From: Amycolatopsis saalfeldensis
GTDB taxonomy: Bacteria; Actinomycetota; Actinomycetes; Mycobacteriales; Pseudonocardiaceae
Assembly: GCF_900110575.1 (NCBI RefSeq)
Contig: NZ_FOEF01000002.1
Coordinates: 434,001 to 498,000 of the forward strand
Reading direction: 5' to 3'
Length of the DNA stretch: 64,000 nucleotides
This document shows positions 26,155-34,124 of this stretch, one piece after another (position 1 is the first letter of the stretch; each line of letters begins with the position of its first letter). The position numbers and the translations under genes were made by a program. The notes beneath the pieces were generated by a model that had not been told where the DNA came from, made no database searches, and saw only the letters and a list, made by a program, of their open reading frames with translations.

Positions 26155-26805
26155 GTGCCGCAGAACCCGCCGCAAGCGAGGCAACACCACCGCGGCCGGT
26201 CGGCCGGCTCCCCGGAGGAGACCCTCGACCGTGCAGGCGAGGTACACCTCGGCGTCGTCCCGTCGGCCGTCCGGGTGCCGGCCGGACTCGTCGTCCTCGT
26301 CGGCCCACCGGCCTCGGGCAAGACCAGCTTCGTCCGGGCACTGGTCGCGCGGCGGCGGATCGAGCCGGAAGCCGTGGTGTCCAGCGACGAGATCCGCGCG
26401 GAGCTTTTCGGCACCTCACCCGAGGAGGCAACCGACGCACGGATCTTCGAGGAACGTGATCGCCGGATCGTCGCCAGGCTCGCCGCCGGACACAGCGCGG
26501 TCGCCGAGTCCACGAACGTCACGCCGCAGGCACGCGCCCGGCTCATCGCCATCGCCAGGCGGTTCGACGCCGCGGTGACCATGCTGCGATTCGACCCGGA
26601 CCTGTCCGATCTCCTGCAGCAGCACGCCGAGCGAGACCGCACCGACCTCGGCGCCGCGGACGTGCGCGCCTACGCCGCCATCATGACCCGCGACGCCAGC
26701 GCCGACCAGCTCCGCTCCGAGGGCGCAACCACCGTCCACGATGTTCCCGGACGCCGCCAGGGAATCACCCCCGACGAAGCCGCCGCACACTTCTCATTCC
26801 TCTGA
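26155..26805 (+). CDS. AAA-type P-loop kinase-like ATPase
   Basis: A 216-aa protein. Walker A is GPPASGKTS, followed by SSDEIRAELFG and ESTNVTPQARARLIAIARRF, the layout of the AAA_33/polynucleotide-kinase-like group that includes small-molecule and RNA-end kinases. The GTG at 26155 gives about 45 residues before the P-loop strand, which is longer than needed. The substrate is unknown. The stop lies inside a perfect palindrome. Confidence 0.75.
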   Translation: MPQNPPQARQHHRGRSAGSPEETLDRAGEVHLGVVPSAVRVPAGLVVLVGPPASGKTSFVRALVARRRIEPEAVVSSDEIRAELFGTSPEEATDARIFEERDRRIVARLAAGHSAVAESTNVTPQARARLIAIARRFDAAVTMLRFDPDLSDLLQQHAERDRTDLGAADVRAYAAIMTRDASADQLRSEGATTVHDVPGRRQGITPDEAAAHFSFL

Positions 26806-26821
26806 CGCCGCGGCGTCAGAG
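26800..26821. repeat. 22-bp perfect palindrome at the end of the kinase gene
   Basis: The core TCTGACGCCGCGGCGTCAGA contains the TGA stop. The arms are uninterrupted, so a hairpin would need to open a few central pairs. It could be a terminator or a protein-binding site. Confidence 0.5.
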
Positions 26822-26874
26822 TCCGCTGCCCGCGGGCCCGAGTCTCGTCAAACGGGTGTCCTAGGCTCCCCGCC

Positions 26875-27371
26875 ATGGACGAGCTGTGGGCCGAGTCGCT
26901 GGCCGGTGCCCGGCTGAGCGTGGAGCCCTTGCGGCCCGGGCACGCCGACGAGATGCACCCGGTGCTGGCCGACCCGCGGCTGTACGCCTTCACCGGCGGC
27001 CAGCCGCCGACGCCCGGTATGCCCGGCAGGCCGCCGGCCGGGCCGAGGACGGCAGCCAGTGGTGGCTGAACTGGGTGGTCCGCCATACCGGGGACGGACT
27101 CGCGGCCGGGTTCGTGCAGGCGACCGTCGCGCGGGATCTGGCGTCCGCGGAGGTGGCTTGGGTGATCGACGTGCGGTGGCAGGGCCAGGGGCTGGCCCGG
27201 GAAGCGGCGGCGCTGATGCTCGGCTGGCTGGAAGCCCGCGGCGTCACCGGCGTCTTCGCGCACATCCACCCGGAGCACGCCGCGTCGGCCGCCGTCGCCC
27301 GGCACGTCGGGCTCGCGCCGACCGGGATCGTCGAGGACGGCGAGCTCCGGTGGGAGCGGACGGTCACCTAG
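26875..27371 (+). pseudogene. frameshifted GNAT acetyltransferase
   Basis: The first ~45 codons (MDELWAESLAGARLSVEPLR to FTGGQPPTP) are the N-terminus of a GNAT protein. The rest, from ARYARQAAGRAEDGSQWWLN through the acetyl-CoA loop DVRWQGQGLAREA to ELRWERTVT, continues in another frame. The break is near 27010-27020 and looks like a small deletion that also removed a few residues. Read in one frame it would stop at 27069. A sequencing error is possible because both halves are otherwise well preserved. Confidence 0.75.
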
Positions 27372-27446
27372 CACCCGGATTCAGTCACTGCACGAAACAG
27401 TCAGCCCGTTTCGGCGGTGAGGAATCGTCAAGCGCTCACGCATACC

Positions 27447-27462
27447 TCACACTATGGTGTGA
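27447..27462. promoter_or_regulatory. inverted repeat upstream of the MFS gene
   Basis: TCACAC-TATG-GTGTGA, 27 bases before the MFS start, is a 6-bp dyad that could be an operator. No regulator gene is adjacent. Confidence 0.35.
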
Positions 27463-27488
27463 CGCCAGTCACGAGAGGTGTGCGAAAC

Positions 27489-28832
27489 ATGGTTCTAGGC
27501 GACAACGAGGTCACCCAGTCAGTCGACGCTTCCACCCGCGATCGCCGGGTCCAAGTCCGGCGGGCAGCGCTCGCCGGGTCGATCGGCACGACCATCGAGT
27601 GGTACGACTTCTTCCTCTACAACACCGCTGCGGCACTCGTTTTCCCGCATTTGTTCTTTCCCTCGTCCACGGGTTACGCCGGGGTGATGCAGTCCTTCGC
27701 GACCTACGCGGTCGGGTTCGCGGCGCGGCCGGTGGGCGCGGCGATCTTCGGGCACTGGGGCGATCGGCTCGGCCGCAAAACCACGCTGATCGTCACGCTG
27801 CTGCTGATGGGCCTGTCCTCGGCGGTGGTCGGGCTGCTGCCGGGCACGGCGTCGATCGGGTTCGCCGCGCCGTTGATCCTGGTGCTGCTGCGGCTGGTGC
27901 AGGGCATCGCGATCGGCGGCGAGTGGAGCGGTTCGGTGCTGCTCGCGATGGAATGGGGCGATCAGCGCCGTCGCGGGCTGCTGGCGAGCTTCGCCCAGGT
28001 CGGCGTGCCGGTCGGGCTGGTGCTCGGCACGGGCGGCATGACGCTGCTGTCGGCCACGCTCTCGCGCGCCGAATTCGACGCGTGGGGCTGGCGGATCCCG
28101 TTCCTGCTGAGCCTGGTGCTGGTGGCCATCGGCCTGGTGATCCGGCTGCGGATCCTGGAGACGCCGATGTTCGCCGCGGTGGTGGCGGAGAAGAAGACCT
28201 CGCGCGCGCCGGTGAAGGACGCGGTGCGCCACCACTGGCGCGAGATCCTGCTCTCGGCCGGGCTGCGGTTCAGCGAGCAGCTGCCGTTCTACCTGTTCAC
28301 CAGTTACGTGCTCGTGTACGTGGTGCAGCGGCCGGAGTTCAGCAACACGTTCGTGCTCACCGCGGTGCTCGTGGGCGCCGCGGCCGAGCTGGTGCTGATC
28401 CCGGTGTTCTCGCAGCTGTCCGACCGGGTCGGGCGGAAACGGGTGTACCTCAGCGGGTCCGTGCTGACGGCCGCGATCGCCTTCCCCTACTTCACCGTGC
28501 TGAGCCACAGCGGGCACGCGCTGATCTTCGTGGTGATCATCGTTTCGCTGATCGCGCACGCGATGCAGTACGGGCCGCAAGCGGCGTTGATCGGCGAGAG
28601 CTTCCCGACGCATCTGCGGTACGGCGGCGCGGGGCTCGGGTATCAGCTGGCTTCGGTGTTCGCGGGCGGGCCGGCGCCGTTGCTGGCGACCTGGCTGCTG
28701 CACAAGACGGGCACGCCGTACTCGATCTCGATCTACATCGTGTTGTCGGCGGTGGTCACGGTCCTGTGTGTGATCGCGCTGCCGGACCGGTCGAAGGCCG
28801 ACATCACCGATCCGAGCGTCTACGCCCGCTGA
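27489..28832 (+). CDS. MFS transporter, metabolite:proton symporter type
   Basis: A 447-aa protein with about 12 membrane segments. The family signature TTIEWYDFFLYNTAAALVF opens the first segment, GHWGDRLGRKTTL is the loop 2-3 MFS motif, and QGIAIGGEWSGSVLLAMEW in segment 5 is typical of the metabolite:H+ symporter group (ShiA, ProP, KgtP). The substrate is probably an organic acid or osmolyte, not identifiable here. The ATG at 27489 is preceded by GAGAGGTG. It converges with the SPFH gene across a shared hairpin. Confidence 0.92.
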   Translation: MVLGDNEVTQSVDASTRDRRVQVRRAALAGSIGTTIEWYDFFLYNTAAALVFPHLFFPSSTGYAGVMQSFATYAVGFAARPVGAAIFGHWGDRLGRKTTLIVTLLLMGLSSAVVGLLPGTASIGFAAPLILVLLRLVQGIAIGGEWSGSVLLAMEWGDQRRRGLLASFAQVGVPVGLVLGTGGMTLLSATLSRAEFDAWGWRIPFLLSLVLVAIGLVIRLRILETPMFAAVVAEKKTSRAPVKDAVRHHWREILLSAGLRFSEQLPFYLFTSYVLVYVVQRPEFSNTFVLTAVLVGAAAELVLIPVFSQLSDRVGRKRVYLSGSVLTAAIAFPYFTVLSHSGHALIFVVIIVSLIAHAMQYGPQAALIGESFPTHLRYGGAGLGYQLASVFAGGPAPLLATWLLHKTGTPYSISIYIVLSAVVTVLCVIALPDRSKADITDPSVYAR

Positions 28833-28845
28833 CCTGACCGCAAAG

Positions 28846-28880
28846 AAGCGGGGCCCCGCCGTCGTGGCGAGGCCCCGCTT
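28846..28880. terminator. bidirectional terminator hairpin
   Basis: The arms AAGCGGGGCC and GGCCCCGCTT are perfect, with a 15-base loop, between the convergent MFS and SPFH genes. Confidence 0.75.
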
Positions 28881-28890
28881 CCGTTTGTGA

Positions 28891-30306
28891 TCAGCGCTGC
28901 TGCGGAGGTCCGCCCTGCGGGCCGCCGAACGGGCCCTGCTGCGGGAACGGGCCACTGCCCGGGCCCTGCTGCGGCGGCGGGCCGCCGAACTGCGCGGGCG
29001 GGCCCTGATACGGGCCGCCCGGCGGAGTGGGCGGCTGCTGCGGCTGCGGGAGCGACGGCGGGGCCTGCTGCTGGCGCTGCTGGACTCCCGGCGGCGGGGT
29101 CGAGGGCTCCGGGGCCGGGGCCGGGCGCGCGTCCTCTTCCTCTTCGACGTCCGCTGCCGAGGGCGCCGCACTGAGGGCTCGGCGGGGGTGCTCGGAGCCC
29201 AGCGGGCCCGGAACCTCCTTGCGGGCCACGGCTTCCGCGGCGGCGACGGCCTCGGCGACCTTCGGGTCGCTGGAGGTGTCGAACCACCCGGCGACCTCTT
29301 CGTCCTCGAGTTCGGGCCGCTGGGGGCTGTCGTCCTTCGGCGGCTCGTAGCGGAAGACGCCGTCGTCGCCGGGGGCGCCGAGCGCGCGGGCGAAGCCTTC
29401 GAGGGCCTTGCCGTAGTCGCTCGGGATCATCCAGACCTTGTTCGCGTCGCCCTGCGCGAGCTGCGGCAGGGTCTGCAGGTACTGGTACGCGAGCACTTCG
29501 GGCGTCGGGCGGCCGGCCTTGATGGCGGCGAACACCTTCTCGATCGCCTTCGCCTGGCCCTGCGCCTGCAGGTAGCGGGCGGCCCGCTCACCCTGCGCGC
29601 GCAGGATGCGGGACTGCCGCTCGGCCTCGGCCGCGAGGATCGCCGCCTGCTTCTGGCCCTCCGCGGAGAGGATCTGGCTCTGCTTCTGGCCTTCCGCGGT
29701 CTTGATGGAGGACTCCCGCTGGCCTTCCGCGGTGAGGATCATCGCGCGCTTCTCCCGGTCCGCGCGCATCTGCTTCTCCATCGAGTCCTGGATCGACGCG
29801 GGCGGCTCGATCGCCTTCAGCTCGACGCGGGCGACGCGGATGCCCCAGCGGCCGGTGGCCTCGTCGAGCACGCCGCGCAGCTGGGTGTTGATCGCGTCGC
29901 GGGAGGTCAGCGTCTCCTCCAGGCTCATGCCGCCGACCACGTTGCGGAGCGTGGTGGTGGTGAGCTGCTCGACGCCGATGATGTAGTTCGAGATCTCGTA
30001 CACCGCGGCGCGTGAGTCGGTGACCTGGAAGTACACGACGGTGTCGATGTTCACCGTCAGGTTGTCCTCGGTGATCACCGGCTGCGGCGGGAACGAGACG
30101 ACCTGCTCGCGCAGGTCGATGCGCGCGCGGACCTTGTCCAGGAACGGCACCAGGAACGTCAGGCCGGGCGAGGCGACCGTGCGGAACCGGCCGAGGCGCT
30201 CGATCACCGCCGACTGCGCCTGTGGCACCACCATGATCGCCTTGACCACCGTGATGATGACGAACAGGGCCAGTAACGCGACCACGACGATCGCTATTGT
30301 CGACAA
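28891..30306 (-). CDS. SPFH/Band 7 membrane protein
   Basis: A 471-aa stomatin-like protein. The N-terminal membrane segment covers about residues 5-28. The SPFH domain follows (VERLGRFRTVASPGLTFLVP, DTVVYFQV, VRRVE-like VARVELKAIEPPASIQ). A coiled coil has repeated EGQ/AE heptads (AEGQRESSIKTAEGQKQSQ) at about 195-250. The C-terminal ~110 residues are Pro/Gln/Gly-rich and probably disordered, an actinobacterial extension. It forms oligomeric membrane rafts with the NfeD protein encoded 46 bases upstream. Confidence 0.92.
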   Translation of the reverse strand: MSTIAIVVVALLALFVIITVVKAIMVVPQAQSAVIERLGRFRTVASPGLTFLVPFLDKVRARIDLREQVVSFPPQPVITEDNLTVNIDTVVYFQVTDSRAAVYEISNYIIGVEQLTTTTLRNVVGGMSLEETLTSRDAINTQLRGVLDEATGRWGIRVARVELKAIEPPASIQDSMEKQMRADREKRAMILTAEGQRESSIKTAEGQKQSQILSAEGQKQAAILAAEAERQSRILRAQGERAARYLQAQGQAKAIEKVFAAIKAGRPTPEVLAYQYLQTLPQLAQGDANKVWMIPSDYGKALEGFARALGAPGDDGVFRYEPPKDDSPQRPELEDEEVAGWFDTSSDPKVAEAVAAAEAVARKEVPGPLGSEHPRRALSAAPSAADVEEEEDARPAPAPEPSTPPPGVQQRQQQAPPSLPQPQQPPTPPGGPYQGPPAQFGGPPPQQGPGSGPFPQQGPFGGPQGGPPQQR

Positions 30307-30352
30307 GAGCTTTTCCCCTTACCTAGTACCGTTTTCCTGGACGTTCTGCTGC

Positions 30353-30787
30353 TCACGCGGGCAGGTCCACCACCGCGGTGGCGCCGGAGATCTCGACGAC
30401 GGTGACGCTGGTGCCGGGCGCGATCGGCGCCTGGGCCTCGTGCACGGCGCGGGCGGACCAGACCTCGCCGCCGATCTTCACCTGGCCGGCGTCGTAGTCC
30501 ACTGTGGACACGACCACGGCGCGGACGCCCACCAGCGCGTCGATGCCGGTGGCGATGTGGGAGCCGGCGAGGAAGCGGCGCTTGAGGGCGGGGCGCGCGA
30601 GCACGATCAGCCCGACCGAGCTGACGGCGAACACCGCGACGTCGATGAACAGGTTTCCGGTGAGCGCTTCGGAGCCCGCCCCGAGCAGCGCGGCGACCCC
30701 GAGCATGATCAGGACGAAGTCACCGGAAAGCACTTCGGCGATCATCAGGACGATGCCGATGATCAGCCAGATCAGAGCCGCTGCCAT
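30353..30787 (-). CDS. NfeD-family membrane protein
   Basis: A 144-aa protein with N-terminal membrane segments (about 3-40 and 47-65) and a C-terminal OB-fold (LVGVRAVVVSTVDYDAGQVK onward, ending VTVVEISGATAVVDL), the short NfeD form. NfeD and SPFH proteins are classically paired and here are in one operon, with this gene first. Confidence 0.92.
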   Translation of the reverse strand: MAAALIWLIIGIVLMIAEVLSGDFVLIMLGVAALLGAGSEALTGNLFIDVAVFAVSSVGLIVLARPALKRRFLAGSHIATGIDALVGVRAVVVSTVDYDAGQVKIGGEVWSARAVHEAQAPIAPGTSVTVVEISGATAVVDLPA

Positions 30788-30878
30788 GACCTCATGCTCT
30801 CAGATCGCGCCGGTTCGCACCGGGCAAGTGACCCGACGTGACCGACGCGTGACCTTGGACAAAAGGGACATACTCGCG

Positions 30879-31685
30879 CTACTCCGCCGGCTCGGTGACG
30901 AAGTCGATGAGCCGCTCGACGGCGCCGATGAGCGGCGTCTCGAGGTCCCGGAAACTGCTCACCGCGGCCAGCACGCGCTGCCAGCCTTCGTAGGTCTCTC
31001 CCCAGCCCAGCGCGTCGCAGATGCCGACTTTCCACTCGATCCCCCGAGGGATCTCCGGCCAGGCGCGGATGCCGACGGCGGAAGGTTTCACGGCCTGCCA
31101 GATGTCGATGTACGGGTGGCCCGTGACCAGCACCTGCTCGTCGCGGACCTGCTCGACGAGGCGGGATTCCTTACTCCCCGCGACCAGGTGGTCGACGAGC
31201 ACGCCGAGCCGCCGCCCGGGGCCGGTGCCGAACTCGGCGATGCGGTCGGACAGGACGTCGACGCCGTCGAGCGGTTCCACGACCACGCCTTCGACCCGCA
31301 GGTCGTGGCCCCACACGCGCTCGACCAGCTCGGCGTCGTGCTTGCCCTCGACCCAGATCCGGGAGTCGCGCGCGACGCGGGCTTGCAGGCCCTGCACCTT
31401 CACCGACCCGGACGCGGACACCTTCTTCACCGGCGCGGCGGTCCTCTTCACCGGGATCAAGGTGACCGGCTTGCCTTCGAGCAGGAACGCCGCCGGGGCG
31501 AGCGGGAACACCCGGTGCCGGCCGCGCGCGTCTTCGAGGACGACGTTGCCGTACTCGATCTTCACCACCGCGCCGCAGTAGCCGCTGGCCGGGTCTTCGA
31601 CCACCAGGCCGGGTTCCGCCGGCACCTCGGGCACCTTCCGCTTCCGCGGGCCCGACAGCACGTCGTCATACGAATGGGAGCGCAC
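30879..31685 (-). CDS. DUF3097 family protein
   Basis: A 268-aa actinobacterial conserved protein of unknown function. The segments SHSYDDVLSGPRKRKVPEV, SRIWVEGKHDAELVERVWG and VLVDHLVAGSKESRLVEQV, and PYIDIWQAVKPSAVGI, are characteristic. The middle part resembles a TOPRIM-like nucleotide-handling fold (VEGKHD and DHLVAGSKES), an inference from motif shape. GTG start at 31685. It is soluble and has no signal peptide. Confidence 0.85.
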   Translation of the reverse strand: MRSHSYDDVLSGPRKRKVPEVPAEPGLVVEDPASGYCGAVVKIEYGNVVLEDARGRHRVFPLAPAAFLLEGKPVTLIPVKRTAAPVKKVSASGSVKVQGLQARVARDSRIWVEGKHDAELVERVWGHDLRVEGVVVEPLDGVDVLSDRIAEFGTGPGRRLGVLVDHLVAGSKESRLVEQVRDEQVLVTGHPYIDIWQAVKPSAVGIRAWPEIPRGIEWKVGICDALGWGETYEGWQRVLAAVSSFRDLETPLIGAVERLIDFVTEPAE

Positions 31686-31736
31686 GGTGGGAAAAGCTAG
31701 TGGTGCCGGGGTGGCCGCGTCCTGGCGCCACGCCGG

Positions 31737-32615
31737 TCAGCGCGCCATCTCCAGTAGGGCTTCGGTGAACGGCGTCGGCGCGCCCGCCCGGAGCGGGGCC
31801 ATGGCCACGAGCGGCGCGAGCGCGGCACACCAGGCGCGGACCCGATCGGCGTCGAGGCCGGGGAGCTTCGCGACGCCTTCGTCGAGGGTGGCGCCCGCGG
31901 CCATCGGCAGCAGCGCCCAGTCGACGCCGTCGAAGGCCGGGTCGCCCAGGCATGGCCGGGGGTCGATCGCGACGATGCCGCGCGCGGGGCCGGCGTCGAG
32001 GACGTTGCCGGGGTGGAGGTCGCCGTGCAGGAGCGCGACGGGGCCGCCGGTCGCGAGGTCTTCGGCGCGGGCCCGGGCGTGGTGCAGCAGCTCCAGCGGC
32101 AGCCGGGGCTCGGCGGCCGAACCGCGCAGGCGGCGTTCGGCCAGCTCGAACATCAGCCGGACGCGGGTGGCCAGCGACGGGAACCGGGCGCTCGGTAGTC
32201 GAACACTGTGCAGCTGAGCGAGCAGGTCGCCCACCTCGGTCCACGGCACGTCCGCGCCGCGCCCGGTCAGCTGGGTGCCCGGTTCGAGGCCTTCCAGCAG
32301 TACGGCGCCTTCCTCGAAGTCGACCGCGAGGACCTGCACCACTCGGGAGAGTCCGGCCCAGGTCTGCAACGCGGTGGCCTCGCCGGTGGAGATCTCCGGG
32401 TCCGGGCAGAGCTTGAGCACCCGGCTCTCGCCTTCGGGCCCGTGGCACAGGAGCGTGCGGCCGGTGTTGCCCGGGCGGGCGTCGACGACAGTCAGGCTCC
32501 ACCGCTCGGCCAGGCGCGCGACGAGCGCGGGCAGGGCATCGCACCAGGGGCCGACCTGCGGGCCGAAGCGATCGACGAGACGGGCTCGGGCCGCGTCGTC
32601 GAGGATCGCCTTCAT
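31737..32615 (-). CDS. aminoglycoside-phosphotransferase-like kinase
   Basis: A 292-aa APH-fold protein. The Brenner motif is LLHGDLHPGNVLD and the DFG-equivalent is IDPRPCLGD, with a hydrophobic C-terminal half. It resembles AphE/Choline-kinase-like small-molecule kinases (streptomycin 6-kinase group). The ATG overlaps the upstream SCO1664-family stop by one base (TGATG), so it is translated with the DUF3090-SCO1664 pair. A resistance role is not implied by context. Confidence 0.85.
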   Translation of the reverse strand: MKAILDDAARARLVDRFGPQVGPWCDALPALVARLAERWSLTVVDARPGNTGRTLLCHGPEGESRVLKLCPDPEISTGEATALQTWAGLSRVVQVLAVDFEEGAVLLEGLEPGTQLTGRGADVPWTEVGDLLAQLHSVRLPSARFPSLATRVRLMFELAERRLRGSAAEPRLPLELLHHARARAEDLATGGPVALLHGDLHPGNVLDAGPARGIVAIDPRPCLGDPAFDGVDWALLPMAAGATLDEGVAKLPGLDADRVRAWCAALAPLVAMAPLRAGAPTPFTEALLEMAR

Positions 32616-33421
32616 CAGAACAGGGGCCAGGGGATGGCGCGCCAGTCGTCGCCGGGTTCAGGGAAGACCCCTTCGGCCAGCAGGAGGTCGGTGCGCTGGC
32701 TGAGCGCGCGGATCTCGAACGCCGTGAGGTGCTCGCCGAGGTCCGCGCCGAGCTTGCCGTCCAGCTCGGACCGCAGCTTGCGCAGCTTCTCGACCGCCTC
32801 GTCCGGGACCGGCTCGCCGATCCAGCCCCACAGCACGGTGCGCAGCTTCGGGTCGGTGTGCAGGCAGATGCCGTGGTCCACGCCGTAGACCCGGCCGTCG
32901 GTGCCGGCCAGCAGGTGGCCGCCCTTGCGGTCGGTGTTGTTGACCACGATGTCGAGCGCCGCCAGCTCCCGCATGCCGGGGTGGTCGGCGTGCGCGAGGA
33001 CCGCGGGGTCGCCGAGGCGGTCGTGGGCGTGCAGCACGGTGCGCCAGCCGTCCGGGACGTCCTCGGGCGCGCAGACGTCGACGACCTCGTCCTCCCCCGT
33101 CTCGACCCAGAGCTGGACCATGCCGGGGCCGAACGGGCCCTCGCGGAGCACGGTCGGCGGGATCGCGCCGAGGCCGGAGACGTCGGAGACCATCGCGGTG
33201 GCGACCTCACGGCCGGCGAGCGTGCCGTCCGGGAAGTCCCACAGCGGCCGCTCCCCCGAGACCGGCTTGTACACCACCCGGCCGGTGACGCCGGCCAGCT
33301 CGATCGCGCAGAACAGGGTCACGTTGGACGCGTCCACGAGGCGGCCTTCGACGTCGATGCGGCCGTGCGTGACGAATTCGCGGGCGGCGGGGTCGGCCGG
33401 TCCGGGTGGGCTGCTCGCCAC
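32615..33421 (-). CDS. SCO1664-family protein (PI3/PI4-kinase-like fold)
   Basis: A 268-aa protein conserved in actinobacteria. RVVYKPVSGERPLWDFPDGT carries the ATP-binding lysine, DIVVNNTDRKGGHLLAGTDG the catalytic-loop type residues, and YGVDHGICLH the metal-binding Asp, a compact phosphatidylinositol-kinase-like arrangement. The biological substrate is unknown. The GTG at 33421 follows the DUF3090 stop by eight bases with GAGG upstream; longer frames run into the DUF3090 gene. Confidence 0.85.
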   Translation of the reverse strand: MASSPPGPADPAAREFVTHGRIDVEGRLVDASNVTLFCAIELAGVTGRVVYKPVSGERPLWDFPDGTLAGREVATAMVSDVSGLGAIPPTVLREGPFGPGMVQLWVETGEDEVVDVCAPEDVPDGWRTVLHAHDRLGDPAVLAHADHPGMRELAALDIVVNNTDRKGGHLLAGTDGRVYGVDHGICLHTDPKLRTVLWGWIGEPVPDEAVEKLRKLRSELDGKLGADLGEHLTAFEIRALSQRTDLLLAEGVFPEPGDDWRAIPWPLF

Positions 33422-33429
33422 GGGCGGCC

Positions 33430-34005
33430 TCAGTCCTCGGTCACGTCGACGTCGCGGCGGTAGCCGTTCTGCCGGGGGCAGATGTGGCCGGCCGGGTCGA
33501 GCGGCTCGGCGCACAGCGGGCACGGTTTGCGGCCGGCGTTGACGACGCGGTCGGCCCGCTCGGCGAAGGCGCGCGCGGTCACGGGGGTGAGGAACACGCG
33601 GACGGCGTCGGGGCCTTCCTCGGTGTCGTCGAGGACGACGGTCTCGTCGACCTCGCCCTCGGTGATCGCGAGCAGCTCGACGACGACGGCGCCGGAGTCG
33701 GCGTCCCAGCCGAGGCCCATGGTGCCGACGCGGAACTCCTCCTCGACCGGCACGGTCAGCGGCGCGACGTCGACCTGGTCCTCGGGCACGTCGTCGGGGA
33801 CGTCGGCGCCGAAGCGGCTGGCGACTTCCTCGAGCAGCGCGCTCAGGCGCTCGGCGAGGACGACGACCTGCTGTTTTTCGATCGTCACGCTGATCGTCCG
33901 GACGTCCTCCGACGCCTGGAGGTAGAACGTGCGATCACCGGGCTCGCCGACGGTCCCGGCGACGAACCGGTCGGGCTTGCGGAAGACGTGGATTACGCGA
34001 GACAT
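33430..34005 (-). CDS. DUF3090 family protein
   Basis: A 191-aa actinobacterial conserved protein starting MSRVIHVFRKPDRFVAGTVG. The C-terminus has CPLCAEPLDPAGHICPRQNG, a CxxC...H...C zinc-ribbon-like end. This family is nearly always next to an SCO1664-family gene, as here, suggesting the two act together. The function is unknown. The ATG at 34005 matches the conserved N-terminus; the upstream frame extension is not conserved-looking. Confidence 0.9.
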   Translation of the reverse strand: MSRVIHVFRKPDRFVAGTVGEPGDRTFYLQASEDVRTISVTIEKQQVVVLAERLSALLEEVASRFGADVPDDVPEDQVDVAPLTVPVEEEFRVGTMGLGWDADSGAVVVELLAITEGEVDETVVLDDTEEGPDAVRVFLTPVTARAFAERADRVVNAGRKPCPLCAEPLDPAGHICPRQNGYRRDVDVTED

Positions 34006-34124
34006 AGCGCTTACGACCCTAAGCCACGCGGGCATGATCGGCATCCGCCGCCCCTGGTTGACCGGGATTTCACCGCGCTGCGTGCGTGTGCGGCCACGCT
34101 GCGGATCGCCGTTAGGCTCTTCGG

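Noticed and set aside
27519..29171. 550-aa minus-strand frame opposite the MFS gene
   Set aside because: It is Arg/His-rich low-complexity sequence across two convergent genes and their terminator, so it is not a protein gene.
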